Assembly (NCBI RefSeq): GCF_008042035.1
Contig: NZ_RDBL01000013.1
Coordinates: forward strand, 115,155 to 175,249
Direction: 5' to 3'
Length of the DNA stretch: 60,095 bases
From: Streptomyces sp. col6
Lineage (GTDB): Bacteria > Actinomycetota > Actinomycetes > Streptomycetales > Streptomycetaceae
Below are positions 1 to 9,900 of this stretch, piece by piece. Position numbers and translations under genes: made by a program. Under the pieces are notes generated by a model. It made no database searches and was not told the origin of the DNA. It was given only the letters and a program-made list of their open reading frames with translations. The stretch's first letter is position 1. Each line of letters opens with the position of its first letter.

Positions 1-68
1 CCCCGGCCGGGCCGCCACCCAGGCCCGGACGGTGCCCCGGCCGGGCCGCCACCCAGGCCCGGACGGTG
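1..68. repeat. 34-bp exact tandem duplication
   Basis: Bases 1-34 and 35-68 are identical and directly adjacent. The repeat lies inside the 3' part of the HTH gene and shifts its frame. Its position exactly at the window edge makes an assembly overlap artefact plausible. Confidence 0.9.
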
Positions 69-211
69 TCCGCGTACCAGTAGGGCTTGCCGCTCTCCAC
101 GTGGTCGGGGGCCGGGAGGAGGCCGTGCTTGCGATAGGAGCGGACCGTGTCCGGCTGAACCCGGATGTGCGCGGCGATGTCCTTGTAGGACCAGAGCCTT
201 GTGTCCGTCAT
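1..211 (-). CDS. helix-turn-helix DNA-binding protein, C-terminus cut by window edge
   Basis: Starts at the ATG whose first base is 211, with AGAGGTGG about 6 nt upstream as ribosome site. The product begins MTDTRLWSYKDIAAHIRVQP and continues with DTVRSYRKHGLLPAPD, a short MerR/excisionase-like helix-turn-helix in which the protein checks whether its recognition helix fits. About 70 codons are visible and the frame is still open at base 1. The last 34 bp (1-34) are an exact copy of 35-68. Because 34 is not a multiple of 3, this puts the end of the gene in a different frame, so the true C-terminus cannot be read here. The role is probably DNA binding or regulation; the target is unknown. Confidence 0.6.
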   Translation of the reverse strand, partial: MTDTRLWSYKDIAAHIRVQPDTVRSYRKHGLLPAPDHVESGKPYWYADTVRAWVAARPGHRPGLGGGPAG

Positions 212-398
212 GGTGCCACCTCTCTGCACCGCGGCGGCGGCCTGGAAGCCGTCGGGGGAGCTGCGCCGCGGTCACTGACGATCACTCAGCCTCGGCGGGG
301 TGACCGGCAGCGGCCGGCACCGGGCGGGCCTGTTGAGCGCCTGTGACGGAAGACCCGCGTAACGGAGATATGCGTGACAAGGGGGTGATCTTCGCGGG

Positions 399-448
399 GC
401 GCCCGCCAGAGCCGTCGCGCCCGCCAGACCCGCCGCGCCCGCCCGGCC
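399..448. repeat. 18-bp imperfect tandem repeat, about 2.8 copies
   Basis: Units beginning at 399, 417 and 435 share GCGCCCGCC with small changes. They lie in the non-coding gap between the peptidoglycan-binding gene and the HTH gene. This looks like simple low-complexity GC-rich sequence; no function can be assigned. Confidence 0.5.
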
Positions 449-475
449 TGCCCGACGGTCAACGGGGAACGCCGG

Positions 476-871
476 TCACGCGGTTGGGGCAACCGGCGCG
501 TCGCCGCGCCAGAGCGCGGCCCAGGTGTCCGCGTCGACCACGCCGCTGGCCAGGAGCGGCGGGTGGGCGGCCTGGAAGCGCTGGACGGCGTCGAGGGTGC
601 GCAGGCCGAAAGCCCCGTCGACCGCGTCCCACGGCAGGTACTGCCGGTTGGCCAGCATGCACTGCACCTGGAAGGCCCGTTCGCCCTGGTCACCGAAGAC
701 GGTGAGCCCGTCACCGTCGTAGAAGGCGCACACGGGGCTGGAGCCGGCCGGCGGCACGTTCTCGGCGTCGGCGGCGGCGCCCGGGGCCGCGGCGAGGGTG
801 GCCGTCAGCGCGAGGCCGGCCAGCGCCCCGGCGGCGAGGCTGCGGCGCGGGGTGAGAGGGATTCGGGGCAT
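476..871 (-). CDS. secreted peptidoglycan-binding-domain protein
   Basis: A 131-residue protein with a classical Sec signal peptide: positive residues at the N-terminus (MPRIPLTPRR), a hydrophobic Ala/Leu stretch to about residue 28, and a likely cleavage after AAADA near residue 35. The mature part contains a peptidoglycan_binding_1 type repeat (VQCMLANRQYLPWDAVDG, FGLRTLDAVQRFQAAHPP, GVVDADTWAALW, about residues 68-122). This fold binds cell-wall peptides and is usually attached to a hydrolase. Here it stands alone, so it probably acts as a small wall-associated protein. ATG 871 has an AGGAG ribosome site upstream. Confidence 0.8.
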   Translation of the reverse strand: MPRIPLTPRRSLAAGALAGLALTATLAAAPGAAADAENVPPAGSSPVCAFYDGDGLTVFGDQGERAFQVQCMLANRQYLPWDAVDGAFGLRTLDAVQRFQAAHPPLLASGVVDADTWAALWRGDAPVAPTA

Positions 872-1020
872 GGGGCTCGCTCCTAGCGGTGAGGTCAGGG
901 GGGCGGGCCCGTGGGCCCGGTCTCACCGAGGACAACAGCTCGCACCGGCGTCACGTCACTGCCGGATCCCGGCCAAGCCGCCAGAACCGGCGGAAGACCG
1001 GGGGACGGGCCCCCGGGAGC

Positions 1021-1042
1021 CCCGAGCCCACGGGCGCTCGGG
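1021..1042 (-). terminator. candidate terminator after iolE
   Basis: Inverted repeat CCCGAGC (1021-1027) / GCTCGGG (1036-1042), loop 8 nt, lying 11 nt beyond the iolE stop. There is no T-tract, as is common in Streptomyces. Confidence 0.4.
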
Positions 1043-1052
1043 CCTCGCCCCC

Positions 1053-1982
1053 TCAGCGCCCCGCCCGGGGCGCCCCGCAGGAGCGGAGGTAGTCGCGGGT
1101 GCGCCGGGCGATCGGGAAGGGGCGGTCGGGCGGGCAGGGGTACATGTCCTGCTCGACGATGGCGAAGAGGTCGACGTCCAGCCGGCGGGCGGCGGCGAGG
1201 ACGGGTTCCAGGGCCGGGACGCCGCCCGGCGGCTCGCACATGACGCCGCGTGCCACGGCGGGCCCGAACGGCACCTCGCCGGCGACCACTTCGGCGAGGA
1301 TCTCCGGATCCACCTGCTTGAGGTGGAGGTAGCCGATCCGCTCGCCGTAGGTCTCGATCAGCTTGACGCTGTCGCCGCCGCAGTACGCGTAATGGCCCGT
1401 GTCGAGGCAGAGCGAGACCAGGCCGGGGTCGGTGGCGTCGAGGAAGCGGGCGACGTTCTCCTCGGTGTCGATGTGGGTGTCGGCGTGCGGGTGGACGACG
1501 ACGCGCAGCCCGTAGCGGTCCTGGACCTCGCGGGCCAGCCGCTCGGTCTGGGTGGTGAGATGACGCCACTGCCCGGCGGTGAGGGTGCGGTCCTCCAGCA
1601 CCTCGCCCGTCTTGTCGTCCCGCCAGAACGAGGGGATCACCACAAGATGGCCGGCGCCCATCGCCCGGGTGAGGGCCGCGATGTCGGCGACATGCGCCCA
1701 GGTCCGGTCCCAGACGTCCGGGCCGTGGTGCAATCCCGTGAAAACGGTGCCCGCCGAGACGGACAGCCCGCGGCGCGCCGTCTCGTCCGCGAGGCGGGCC
1801 GGATCGGTCGGGAGGTAGCCGTACGGGCCCAGCTCGATCCACTCGTAGCCCGCGGCGGAGACCTCGTCCAGGAAGCGCCGCCAGGGCACCTGCCGCGGAT
1901 CGTCGGGGAACCACACCCCCCAGGAGTCGGGCGCTGAGCCGATACGGATGCCGGCCGGTGCGGAGGGGGAGGAGGACATCAT
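1053..1982 (-). CDS. iolE: myo-inosose-2 dehydratase (IolE-type TIM barrel)
   Basis: A 309-residue AP-endonuclease-2/xylose-isomerase-like TIM barrel matching IolE, which dehydrates 2-keto-myo-inositol to the trihydroxycyclohexane-dione that IolD uses. Visible motifs are SAPDSWGVWF near residue 16, HPHADTHIDTEENV (about 163-176), CLDTGHYAYCGGD (about 193-205), LHLKQVDPE (about 220) and IVEQDMYP near 280, which include the metal-binding His/Asp/Glu residues. It starts at ATG 1982 with GAGGG upstream; the next codon is also ATG (1979), so the exact start is uncertain by one residue. It is divergent from iolC-iolB-iolD-mmsA across a 192-nt intergenic region, consistent with shared control of the inositol genes. 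Confidence 0.88.
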   Translation of the reverse strand: MMSSSPSAPAGIRIGSAPDSWGVWFPDDPRQVPWRRFLDEVSAAGYEWIELGPYGYLPTDPARLADETARRGLSVSAGTVFTGLHHGPDVWDRTWAHVADIAALTRAMGAGHLVVIPSFWRDDKTGEVLEDRTLTAGQWRHLTTQTERLAREVQDRYGLRVVVHPHADTHIDTEENVARFLDATDPGLVSLCLDTGHYAYCGGDSVKLIETYGERIGYLHLKQVDPEILAEVVAGEVPFGPAVARGVMCEPPGGVPALEPVLAAARRLDVDLFAIVEQDMYPCPPDRPFPIARRTRDYLRSCGAPRAGR

Positions 1983-2024
1983 GCGTCCACCCTCATCACG
2001 CGGGGGGACGGGTGTCAAGGATAG

Positions 2025-2039
2025 GTCCGTATGTCCGTA
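2025..2039. promoter_or_regulatory. direct repeat in iolE-iolC divergent promoter region
   Basis: GTCCGTA occurs at 2025-2031 and again at 2033-2039, an 8-bp spacing. It lies next to a TTGACA-like hexamer on the minus strand (2018-2013) upstream of iolE. It is a candidate binding site for a GntR/IolR-type regulator of the inositol genes; this is inferred only from position and repetition. Confidence 0.3.
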
Positions 2040-2174
2040 CAAGTGGGGAAGGTGATCGCGGAGAAGAGGGGGACGGGGAGGAAGGGACGGGGAAGAGTAG
2101 GCGGGAGGCCGGTCGCCGCCGCGGCGGCCGCTCTCGCCGGTGGCCCGAAGGGCGCCCAGCGGAAGGGAAGCCGA

Positions 2175-3161
2175 ATGCCTGAGCAGCCGTACGACGTGAT
2201 CACCATGGGACGGATCGGGGTGGACCTCTACCCGTTGCGGACGGGCGTGCCACTGGCCCGGGTCGACACCTTCGGGAAGTTCCTCGGCGGTTCCCCGTCC
2301 AACGTCGCCGTCGCCGCGGCCCGCCTCGGCCGGCGCACCGCCGTGGTGACCCGCACCGGCCGGGACCCCTTCGGCGACTACCTGCGCGAGCAGTTGCGGG
2401 AGTTCGGGGTGGACGACCGGTGGGTGACGCCCGTCGCCGCCTATCCGACCCCGGTGACCTTCTGCGAGATCTTCCCGCCCGACGACTTCCCACTCTACTT
2501 CTACCGGCAGCCCAAGGCCCCCGACCTGGAGATCCACGCCTCCGAACTCGACCTGGACGCGGTCGGGGCCGCCCGGGTGTTCTGGATGACCGGCACCGGC
2601 CTGTGCGCCGAGCCGAGCCGTACGGCCACACTCGCCGCGCTGCGCGCCCGCGACCGCTCCGGCATCACCGTCTTCGACCTCGACTGGCGCCCGATGTTCT
2701 GGCCCTCCGACGCCTCCGGACCGAGCCCGGCCGCGCGCTACCGCGAGGCCCTGGCGTACGCGACCGTCGCCGTCGGCAACCTCGACGAGTGCGAGGTCGC
2801 CACCGGCGAGCGCGAACCGTACGCGGCGGCCCGCGCCCTCATCGAGGCCGGTGTCGAACTGGCCGTGGTCAAGCAGGGCCCGGCGGGCGTCCTCGCCGTC
2901 CACCGGGACGGGACCAGCGCCGACGTGCCGCCGCTCCCCGTGGACGTGGTCAACGGCCTCGGCGCGGGAGACGCGTTCGGAGGAGCGCTCTGCCACGGGC
3001 TGCTGAGCGGCTGGGACACCGCCCGCACCATGCGCTACGCCAACGCCGCCGGAGCCATCGTCGCCGCCCGGCTCGCCTGCTCCTCCGCCATGCCGTTCCC
3101 GCACGAGGTCGAGGCCGCCCTCGGCGAGGGCGCGGTCACCGCACACAGCGAAAGGGCCTGA
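2175..3161 (+). CDS. iolC: 5-dehydro-2-deoxygluconokinase (IolC, PfkB family)
   Basis: A 328-residue PfkB/ribokinase-fold sugar kinase that phosphorylates 5-dehydro-2-deoxy-D-gluconate with ATP in inositol catabolism. Evidence: the first PfkB signature region FLGGSPSNVAVAAARLGR (about 35-52) and the second, VVNGLGAGDAFGGAL (258-272), with catalytic Asp266 in the GAGD anion hole. ATG 2175 was chosen because GGAAGGGAAG precedes it and the protein then begins MPEQPYDVITMGRIGVDLYP as in the family; the frame is open further upstream but not family-like. Only 2 nt separate its stop from iolB, so the two are translationally coupled. The Cgl0158-type aldolase gene that often sits between iolC and iolB in actinobacteria is absent. 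Confidence 0.9.
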   Translation: MPEQPYDVITMGRIGVDLYPLRTGVPLARVDTFGKFLGGSPSNVAVAAARLGRRTAVVTRTGRDPFGDYLREQLREFGVDDRWVTPVAAYPTPVTFCEIFPPDDFPLYFYRQPKAPDLEIHASELDLDAVGAARVFWMTGTGLCAEPSRTATLAALRARDRSGITVFDLDWRPMFWPSDASGPSPAARYREALAYATVAVGNLDECEVATGEREPYAAARALIEAGVELAVVKQGPAGVLAVHRDGTSADVPPLPVDVVNGLGAGDAFGGALCHGLLSGWDTARTMRYANAAGAIVAARLACSSAMPFPHEVEAALGEGAVTAHSERA

Positions 3162-3163
3162 GC

Positions 3164-4039
3164 ATGCGAGGCGAACCCACGTACCACCTGCCCGCCGGCC
3201 ACACCGCGCGCGGCCCCTACGCCCTGGACATCGGGCCGGAACGGGCCGGCTGGGAGCGGTCGAGCCTGCGCGTGCTGGAGCTGGAGCCGGGAGGAGTTCA
3301 CACACTTGTCACCGGGGAGAGCGAGTGGATCGTACTGCCGTTGACCGGCAGCTGTACGGTGCACATCTCAGATGAGATCTTTGAACTGCTGGGCCGTAAG
3401 AGCGTGTTCAGCGGCGTTTCCGATTTCGCCTATGTACCGCGCGACGCCCGTGCACAGATCGCCTCCGGCGCAGGAGGCCGCTTCGCCCTGGCAGGAGCGA
3501 AGTGCGAGCGACGACTCCCCGCTCGCTACGGCCCCGCGCCGGAGGTTCGTGTGGAACTGCGCGGCGCCGGCGTCTGCTCCCGCCAGGTGCACAACTTCGC
3601 CGCCGCCGACGCCTTCGACTGCGACCGGCTCATCACCGTCGAGGTCCTCACTCCCGGGGGCAACTGGTCCTCCTACCCGCCGCACAAGCACGACGAGCAC
3701 CACCCCGGCGAGGAATCCGTCCTGGAGGAGATCTACTACTTCGAGGTCGAGGACGACGGCCTCGGCTACCACCGGGTCACCCCGTCCCGACCCGGCGGTA
3801 CGGACGTGCTGGCCGAGGTCCGCAGCGGTGACACGGTCCTCATCCCGGACGGCTGGCACGGCCCCTCCATCGCCCCGCCCGGCCGCACGCTGTACTACCT
3901 CAACGTCATGGCGGGCCCCGGTGAGACGCGGGAGTGGCTGATCCGCGACCACCCCGACCACACCTGGGTCCGCGACACCTGGCCGTCCCAGCCGGTCGAC
4001 CCCCGGCTGCCGTTCCACGGACCGGAGGACCCCGCATGA
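3164..4039 (+). CDS. iolB: 5-deoxy-glucuronate isomerase (IolB)
   Basis: A 291-residue bicupin matching IolB, which isomerises 5-deoxy-glucuronate to 5-dehydro-2-deoxygluconate, the substrate of IolC. The C-terminal cupin carries the metal-binding set WSSYPPHKHDEHHPGEE (about 167-183) and VLIPDGWHGPS. The N-terminal half has the family segment FSGVSDFAYVPRDA. The gene follows iolC by 2 nt and overlaps iolD by ATGA. About 3330-3500 has codons less GC-biased than the rest (for example GAT GAG ATC TTT GAA CTG), a local patch of atypical composition in an otherwise normal gene. Confidence 0.9.
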   Translation: MRGEPTYHLPAGHTARGPYALDIGPERAGWERSSLRVLELEPGGVHTLVTGESEWIVLPLTGSCTVHISDEIFELLGRKSVFSGVSDFAYVPRDARAQIASGAGGRFALAGAKCERRLPARYGPAPEVRVELRGAGVCSRQVHNFAAADAFDCDRLITVEVLTPGGNWSSYPPHKHDEHHPGEESVLEEIYYFEVEDDGLGYHRVTPSRPGGTDVLAEVRSGDTVLIPDGWHGPSIAPPGRTLYYLNVMAGPGETREWLIRDHPDHTWVRDTWPSQPVDPRLPFHGPEDPA

Positions 4040-5934
4040 CCACGACGTCCGGCAGGACCGGGGGGACCACCCGCCTCACGACCGCCCAGGCGCTCGTCGC
4101 CTTCCTCGCCCGCCAGTACACCGAACGCGACGGCGAGCGCCACCGGCTGATCGCCGCCACCTGGGGCATCTTCGGCCACGGCAACGTAGCGGGCGTCGGC
4201 CAGGCGCTCCTGGAGACCGGACCGGCCATGCCCTACCTCCAGGGCCGCAACGAACAGGCCATGGTGCACGCGGCCGTCGGTTACGCCCGCCAGTCCGGCC
4301 GGCTGTCCGCCCAGGCCGTCACCACCTCCATCGGCCCCGGTGCCACCAACCTTGTCACCGGCGCCGCCCTCGCCACCGTCAACCACCTCCCCGTCCTGCT
4401 GCTGCCCGGCGACACCTTCGCGACCCGCCCCGCCGATCCCGTGCTCCAGCAGCTGGAGGTGCCGTACGCGGGCGATGTCTCCGTCAACGACTGCCTGCGC
4501 CCCGTCTCCCGCTTTTTCGACCGGATCACCCGCCCCGAGGCCCTGATCCCGGCCGTGCTCCAGGCCATGCGGGTCCTCGCCGGCCCGGCGGAGACCGGCG
4601 CGGTCACGCTCGCGCTGCCGCAGGACGTGCAGGCGGAGGCGTACGACTGGCCGGCGGAGTTCTTCGCGGAGCGCGTCTGGCACGTACGCCGCCCCGCCCC
4701 CGACCCGTACGAACTCGACCAAGCGGTACGGGCGGTGCGCGCCGCCCGCCGCCCTCTGGTCGTCGCGGGCGGCGGGGTCCGCCACAGCGGCGCCGAGGGC
4801 GCTCTCGCCGCGTTCGCCGAAGCCACCGGCATCCCCGTCGCCTCCACTCAGGCCGGCAAGGGCTCCCTGCGCCACGACCACCCCGCCGACGTCGGCGGCA
4901 TCGGCCACACCGGGACCGCCACCGCCGACGGCCTCGCCCGCACCGCCGACCTCGTCATCGGCATCGGCACCCGCCACACCGACTTCACCACGGCGTCCGC
5001 GACCCTCTTCCAGAACCCCGGCGTCCGCTTCCTCAACATCAACATCACCGGCTTCGACGCCCACAAGCTCGCCGCTCTTCCGCTCGTCGCCGATGCCCGC
5101 ACCGCCCTCGAAGCCCTCACCGACGCCCTGGCCGGCCGCCGCACGGAGCCCGCGTACGAGGCGGAGTACACGGAGGAGAAGGCCCGTTGGGAGCGGCGCG
5201 TGGACGCCGCGTACGCCGCCCCCGACCCGCACGCCCGCCCCACCCAGACCCAGGTCCTGGGCCTCCTGGACGAGCTGGTCACCGACGAGGACATCCTCAT
5301 CAACGCGGCCGGTTCACTCCCCGGTGACCTGCACAAGCTCTGGCGCGCCCGCTCCCCGCGCCAGTACCACGTGGAGTACGGGTACTCCTGCATGGGCTAC
5401 GAGATCCCGGCCGCGATCGGCGTGCGGATGGCGGCCCCGGACCGTCCCGTCTGGGCGCTCGTCGGCGACGGCACGTACCTGATGAACCCCACCGAGATCG
5501 TCACCGCCGTCCAGGAGAACGTCCCCGTCAAGCTCGTCGTCCTGCAGAACCACGGCTACGCCTCGATCGGCGGGCTCTCCGAGGCCACCGGCGGCGAGCG
5601 CTTCGGCACGGACTACCGCCACCGGTCGGCGGACGGAGACTTCACCGGCCCCCCGCTCCCCGTGGACCTCGCCGCCAACGCCGCCTCGCTCGGCATGCGG
5701 GTGCTGCGCGCCGGGACGGTGGGCGAGCTGCGCGAGGCCCTTGCCGAGGCCCGTGCGGCGGACGGGCCCGTCTGCGTGCACGTGGAGACCGAAACACCCG
5801 GCGCCGGACAGGGGCCGCCGGAGGCACAGGCGTGGTGGGATGTCCCCGTGGCCGAGACGGCCACCCGCCCCGCGGCGGTCGCAGCACGGAAAGAGTACGA
5901 ACGCCACAGCGCCGACCGACGCCGTCACCTCTGA
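4036..5934 (+). CDS. iolD: 3D-(3,5/4)-trihydroxycyclohexane-1,2-dione hydrolase (IolD)
   Basis: A 632-residue thiamine-diphosphate enzyme that opens the ring of the IolE product to 5-deoxy-glucuronate. It has the full ThDP-enzyme layout: an N-terminal PYR domain with catalytic Glu73 in GRNEQAMVHAAVGYAR, a central domain (about 200-340), and a C-terminal PP domain with the cofactor motif GDG (477-479) through Asn505 (VVLQN). Length and motifs fit IolD rather than acetolactate synthase. ATG 4036 overlaps the iolB stop (ATGA), so translation is coupled. Confidence 0.9.
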   Translation: MTTTSGRTGGTTRLTTAQALVAFLARQYTERDGERHRLIAATWGIFGHGNVAGVGQALLETGPAMPYLQGRNEQAMVHAAVGYARQSGRLSAQAVTTSIGPGATNLVTGAALATVNHLPVLLLPGDTFATRPADPVLQQLEVPYAGDVSVNDCLRPVSRFFDRITRPEALIPAVLQAMRVLAGPAETGAVTLALPQDVQAEAYDWPAEFFAERVWHVRRPAPDPYELDQAVRAVRAARRPLVVAGGGVRHSGAEGALAAFAEATGIPVASTQAGKGSLRHDHPADVGGIGHTGTATADGLARTADLVIGIGTRHTDFTTASATLFQNPGVRFLNINITGFDAHKLAALPLVADARTALEALTDALAGRRTEPAYEAEYTEEKARWERRVDAAYAAPDPHARPTQTQVLGLLDELVTDEDILINAAGSLPGDLHKLWRARSPRQYHVEYGYSCMGYEIPAAIGVRMAAPDRPVWALVGDGTYLMNPTEIVTAVQENVPVKLVVLQNHGYASIGGLSEATGGERFGTDYRHRSADGDFTGPPLPVDLAANAASLGMRVLRAGTVGELREALAEARAADGPVCVHVETETPGAGQGPPEAQAWWDVPVAETATRPAAVAARKEYERHSADRRRHL

Positions 5935-5946
5935 AGGAGCCGCAGC

Positions 5947-7446
<1,500 letters not shown>

Positions 7447-7464
7447 CCCGCCACCCACGGCCCG

Positions 7465-7500
7465 CGTACAGGCCGGGGCCACCCGGTCCCGGCCCGTACG
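7465..7500. terminator. bidirectional terminator between mmsA and GNAT gene
   Basis: Near-perfect 13-bp stem: CGTACAGGCCGGG (7465-7477) pairs with CCCGGCCCGTACG (7488-7500) with one A/C mismatch and a 10-nt loop. It fills the gap between the convergent mmsA and acetyltransferase genes and can serve both. Confidence 0.75.
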
Positions 7501-7971
7501 TCAGCCCAGCTCCAGCACCCCGACCGTCTGGTCCCCGCTCGTCTCGCCAGTGGCCCGGAAGCCGAGCCCCAGATAGAAGCCCTCGGGGCCGTCGTCGCCC
7601 GGGTGCCAGGTGACGTACATCCGGTCGCCGCCGCGCCGGCGGATCTCGGCGGCCACGGACTCGACCGCGAACCGGCCGCAGCCGCGCCCCTGTTCGTCCG
7701 CCGCGATGTTGAGGCGCCACAGCCCCGAGCGGATGTCGCGCCCCGTGCCGTCACCCGCGAAGTCGATGTCCAGGAAGGCCATCAGGAAGCCGACGAGCCG
7801 GTCACCGTCGTGTATGAGCCGGGGCCAGGCGGCCTCCGGGTGCACATACGCCTCGGCGAGGGACTTCACCACCGGCGCCACCAGATGCTCCTGGTCGGGC
7901 CGGACCCTGAGGCCGATCGCGGCGTCGACGTTCTCGGCGGTGACCTCGGCCAGCCTCAGTGAAGTAGTCAT
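7501..7971 (-). CDS. GNAT-family N-acetyltransferase
   Basis: A 156-residue GNAT protein. The acetyl-CoA site appears as LWRLNIAADEQGRGCGRFAVESV (about 85-107), with the Q/RxxGxG/A loop as QGRGCG. It also has a central HDGDRLVGFLMA strand and the C-terminal GPEGFYLGLGFRATGE typical of small-molecule acetyltransferases. The substrate cannot be told. ATG 7971 was chosen because upstream sequence does not look like the family. There is no clear ribosome site, so a leaderless transcript is possible. Confidence 0.82.
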   Translation of the reverse strand: MTTSLRLAEVTAENVDAAIGLRVRPDQEHLVAPVVKSLAEAYVHPEAAWPRLIHDGDRLVGFLMAFLDIDFAGDGTGRDIRSGLWRLNIAADEQGRGCGRFAVESVAAEIRRRGGDRMYVTWHPGDDGPEGFYLGLGFRATGETSGDQTVGVLELG

Positions 7972-8024
7972 GCGGAAACGGTAAACGGCGTGGTCAAACG
8001 CTTTTCGGGGCGGACGGAACGCAA

Positions 8025-8057
8025 CCGCAGGGCCACTCCCCCGGAGTGGCCCTGCGG
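8025..8057 (-). terminator. terminator after VC0807-family membrane gene
   Basis: Perfect 15-bp stem, CCGCAGGGCCACTCC (8025-8039) with GGAGTGGCCCTGCGG (8043-8057), loop CCC. It lies 15 nt beyond the stop of the minus-strand membrane gene. Confidence 0.8.
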
Positions 8058-8072
8058 AGTTTCGAGGGAGCT

Positions 8073-8792
8073 TCAGCGCTCCGTGGCGCCGGCCTCGGTC
8101 TCGGCCTCGATCATCCGCTCCATCGGGGCGACCGCGACGCGCCCCGAGACGAGGAACGCCAGCACCATCGAGACGATCATGATCACGGTCCCGGCCCACA
8201 CCATCGTCTCGACCGGCACGGTGTACGCGCCCACGGCCCGCACCGCGCACTCGGTGAGCAGCGCCAGGCCCCACACCGCCGAGAACCGCGTCTCGGCCCG
8301 GCGGAACGACGGCGAACCGGCCGACAGCCGCTGCCAGGCCGCCGTCTTGGCGGCCTCGCCCCGGGTCAGCCACGGCCGCAGGCCCGCCGACAGCATCGGC
8401 CGCCCCCGCAGTGCGGTCACCAGGAACGCCAGCCCGATGGTGCTGCTCACCGCGCTGTCCTTGAGGAGCATCACCCGCGGGTCACCCGCCACCAGGCCCA
8501 GCAGCAGCGAGATCGCGTTGACCGACACCATCAGCGCCGCAAGGCCGTTGAGCCGGCGCTCGCGCACCGCACCCCACAGCGTGCGCACCGCCGGCACCAC
8601 GCTGCTCCAGGCCAGCGCGCCGAATGTGCCGAGCCCCGCCGCCTTCAGCACGTAGTAGGACGCGAGCGGCAGACCGACGTCCACCAGCAGCGGCTTCAGG
8701 CTGTCCACGAGCGCCTTGCGGGGCGCGATCGGGGCGGCGGCCGCCGGGGCGTCGACGACGGGGGCGTTGAGTGTGGCGGCCGGGCTGCTCAT
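8073..8792 (-). CDS. VC0807-family integral membrane protein
   Basis: A 239-residue protein with about five or six hydrophobic segments: VGLPLASYYVLKAAGLGTFG, ALMVSVNAISLLLGLVAG, SSTIGLAFLVTALRG, FSAVWGLALLTECAVRAVGA and TMVWAGTVIMIVSMVLAFLV. The layout resembles the VC0807/DUF3159-like family found across actinobacteria, whose function is not established. The N-terminal 25 residues are Ala/Pro-rich and probably cytoplasmic. It appears to be a single-gene unit ending at a strong hairpin. Confidence 0.65.
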   Translation of the reverse strand: MSSPAATLNAPVVDAPAAAAPIAPRKALVDSLKPLLVDVGLPLASYYVLKAAGLGTFGALAWSSVVPAVRTLWGAVRERRLNGLAALMVSVNAISLLLGLVAGDPRVMLLKDSAVSSTIGLAFLVTALRGRPMLSAGLRPWLTRGEAAKTAAWQRLSAGSPSFRRAETRFSAVWGLALLTECAVRAVGAYTVPVETMVWAGTVIMIVSMVLAFLVSGRVAVAPMERMIEAETEAGATER

Positions 8793-9042
8793 GTCGGTTC
8801 CTCCCGCTGCGGCGGCGCCCTCGCGGCTCCCGCTCTCGACACGTCCAGAGTGCCGATCCGGGCCCCCTCCCCGGCAGAGCCGCGTGTACTGACCTCCGCA
8901 TGACGAATGTCATTGCCTTCGCATGCGGTCGTACGGCTCCGAGCGCGTGACCGGATCGTTGCCGTGCGGCGTACAACCGCCGACGGCCCTTCGCGGTCCC
9001 ACAGACGGTTCGGTCGTCGAGGGAAGCAGCGAGCTCACACTG

Positions 9043-9855
9043 ATGGCGAAGACAATGTGGAACGCGGTGGTCGCCGCGGGAGCGGTGGCCGTGGTCACCG
9101 CGACGACGGCGGCTCCGGCCGGGGCGGCGACGGGCGGGGTCTCGTACTCCCAGGTCTCGGTGAACGGCGGGAAGCCGATTGTGATCGGTATCCAGGAAGT
9201 GGTCTCGGTGCCCGTGACCTTCCGGATGACGACCACACGGACCTGGGACGGGCCGCCGCTGTTCCTGCTCTACCGGGGAGAGCTCGGCGATTTGGGCCCG
9301 AACAATCTGTACAGCGGGTTCGGCTATTCCGATGACGCCTGCCCGACCGAGGGGAGGGGCAGTTGCGTCGTCGACGACGGGGTGCTGGACATCGACCCGA
9401 AGGGCGACATCAAGGGGAACGGTTACGCCGGCACCTGGAAGAGCTCCGCCCTGCTCCACATCCCCGGCGAGGACCTCTTCACCGACCTGAACCACCCGGT
9501 CCAGGTCCAGCGCGCCACCCGCGTCACGGTCAACGCCGCGCCCGAGCCGGTCGTCACCGGGAAGACGATCACCGTGACCGGCAAGGTCACCCGGGCCAAC
9601 TGGGAGACGCACTCGTACCAGGGTTACGCCGGCCGCACGGTCAGCCTGCAGTTCAAGGCGGACGGCGCGTCCTCGTACACGACGGTCAAGAAGGTGACGT
9701 CCGGTTCGACGGGCTCGCTCAAGACCACGGTGAAGGCCGCCAAGTCGGGGACCTGGCGCTGGAACTACTACGGCAACTCCACCGCCGGTGCGAAGGCGTC
9801 GACCGGGGACCACGTCATCGTGTGGTCGGGCGTCCGCGTGATGCACGCGCGGTAG
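9043..9855 (+). CDS. secreted protein of unknown function with Ig-like repeat
   Basis: A 270-residue exported protein: a signal peptide MAKTMWNAVVAAGAVAVVTATTAAPAGAAT with likely cleavage near residue 30, then a two-part mature region. Residues about 33-160 are family-specific with a conserved-looking Cys pair (DDACP, GSCVVDDG). Residues about 165-270 form a beta-rich domain (VVTGKTITVTGKVTRANWET, YAGRTVSLQFKADGASSYTT, KTTVKAAKSGTWRWNYYGN) resembling the Ig-like/calcium-channel-type repeats of Streptomyces extracellular proteins. ATG 9043 is the best start by the signal peptide, but GAGGGAAG lies about 17 nt upstream, too far for a good ribosome site. No enzyme motif is seen. Confidence 0.75.
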   Translation: MAKTMWNAVVAAGAVAVVTATTAAPAGAATGGVSYSQVSVNGGKPIVIGIQEVVSVPVTFRMTTTRTWDGPPLFLLYRGELGDLGPNNLYSGFGYSDDACPTEGRGSCVVDDGVLDIDPKGDIKGNGYAGTWKSSALLHIPGEDLFTDLNHPVQVQRATRVTVNAAPEPVVTGKTITVTGKVTRANWETHSYQGYAGRTVSLQFKADGASSYTTVKKVTSGSTGSLKTTVKAAKSGTWRWNYYGNSTAGAKASTGDHVIVWSGVRVMHAR

Positions 9856-9900
9856 AAAACCCGTTCGCCGTCCCCCGCCGCACGGTGCTGTGATGCATGT

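Noticed and set aside
1..450. CRISPR-like array from the tandem repeats at 1-68 and 399-448
   Set aside because: The repeats are directly adjacent with no variable spacers, the copy number is low, and no cas genes are present.
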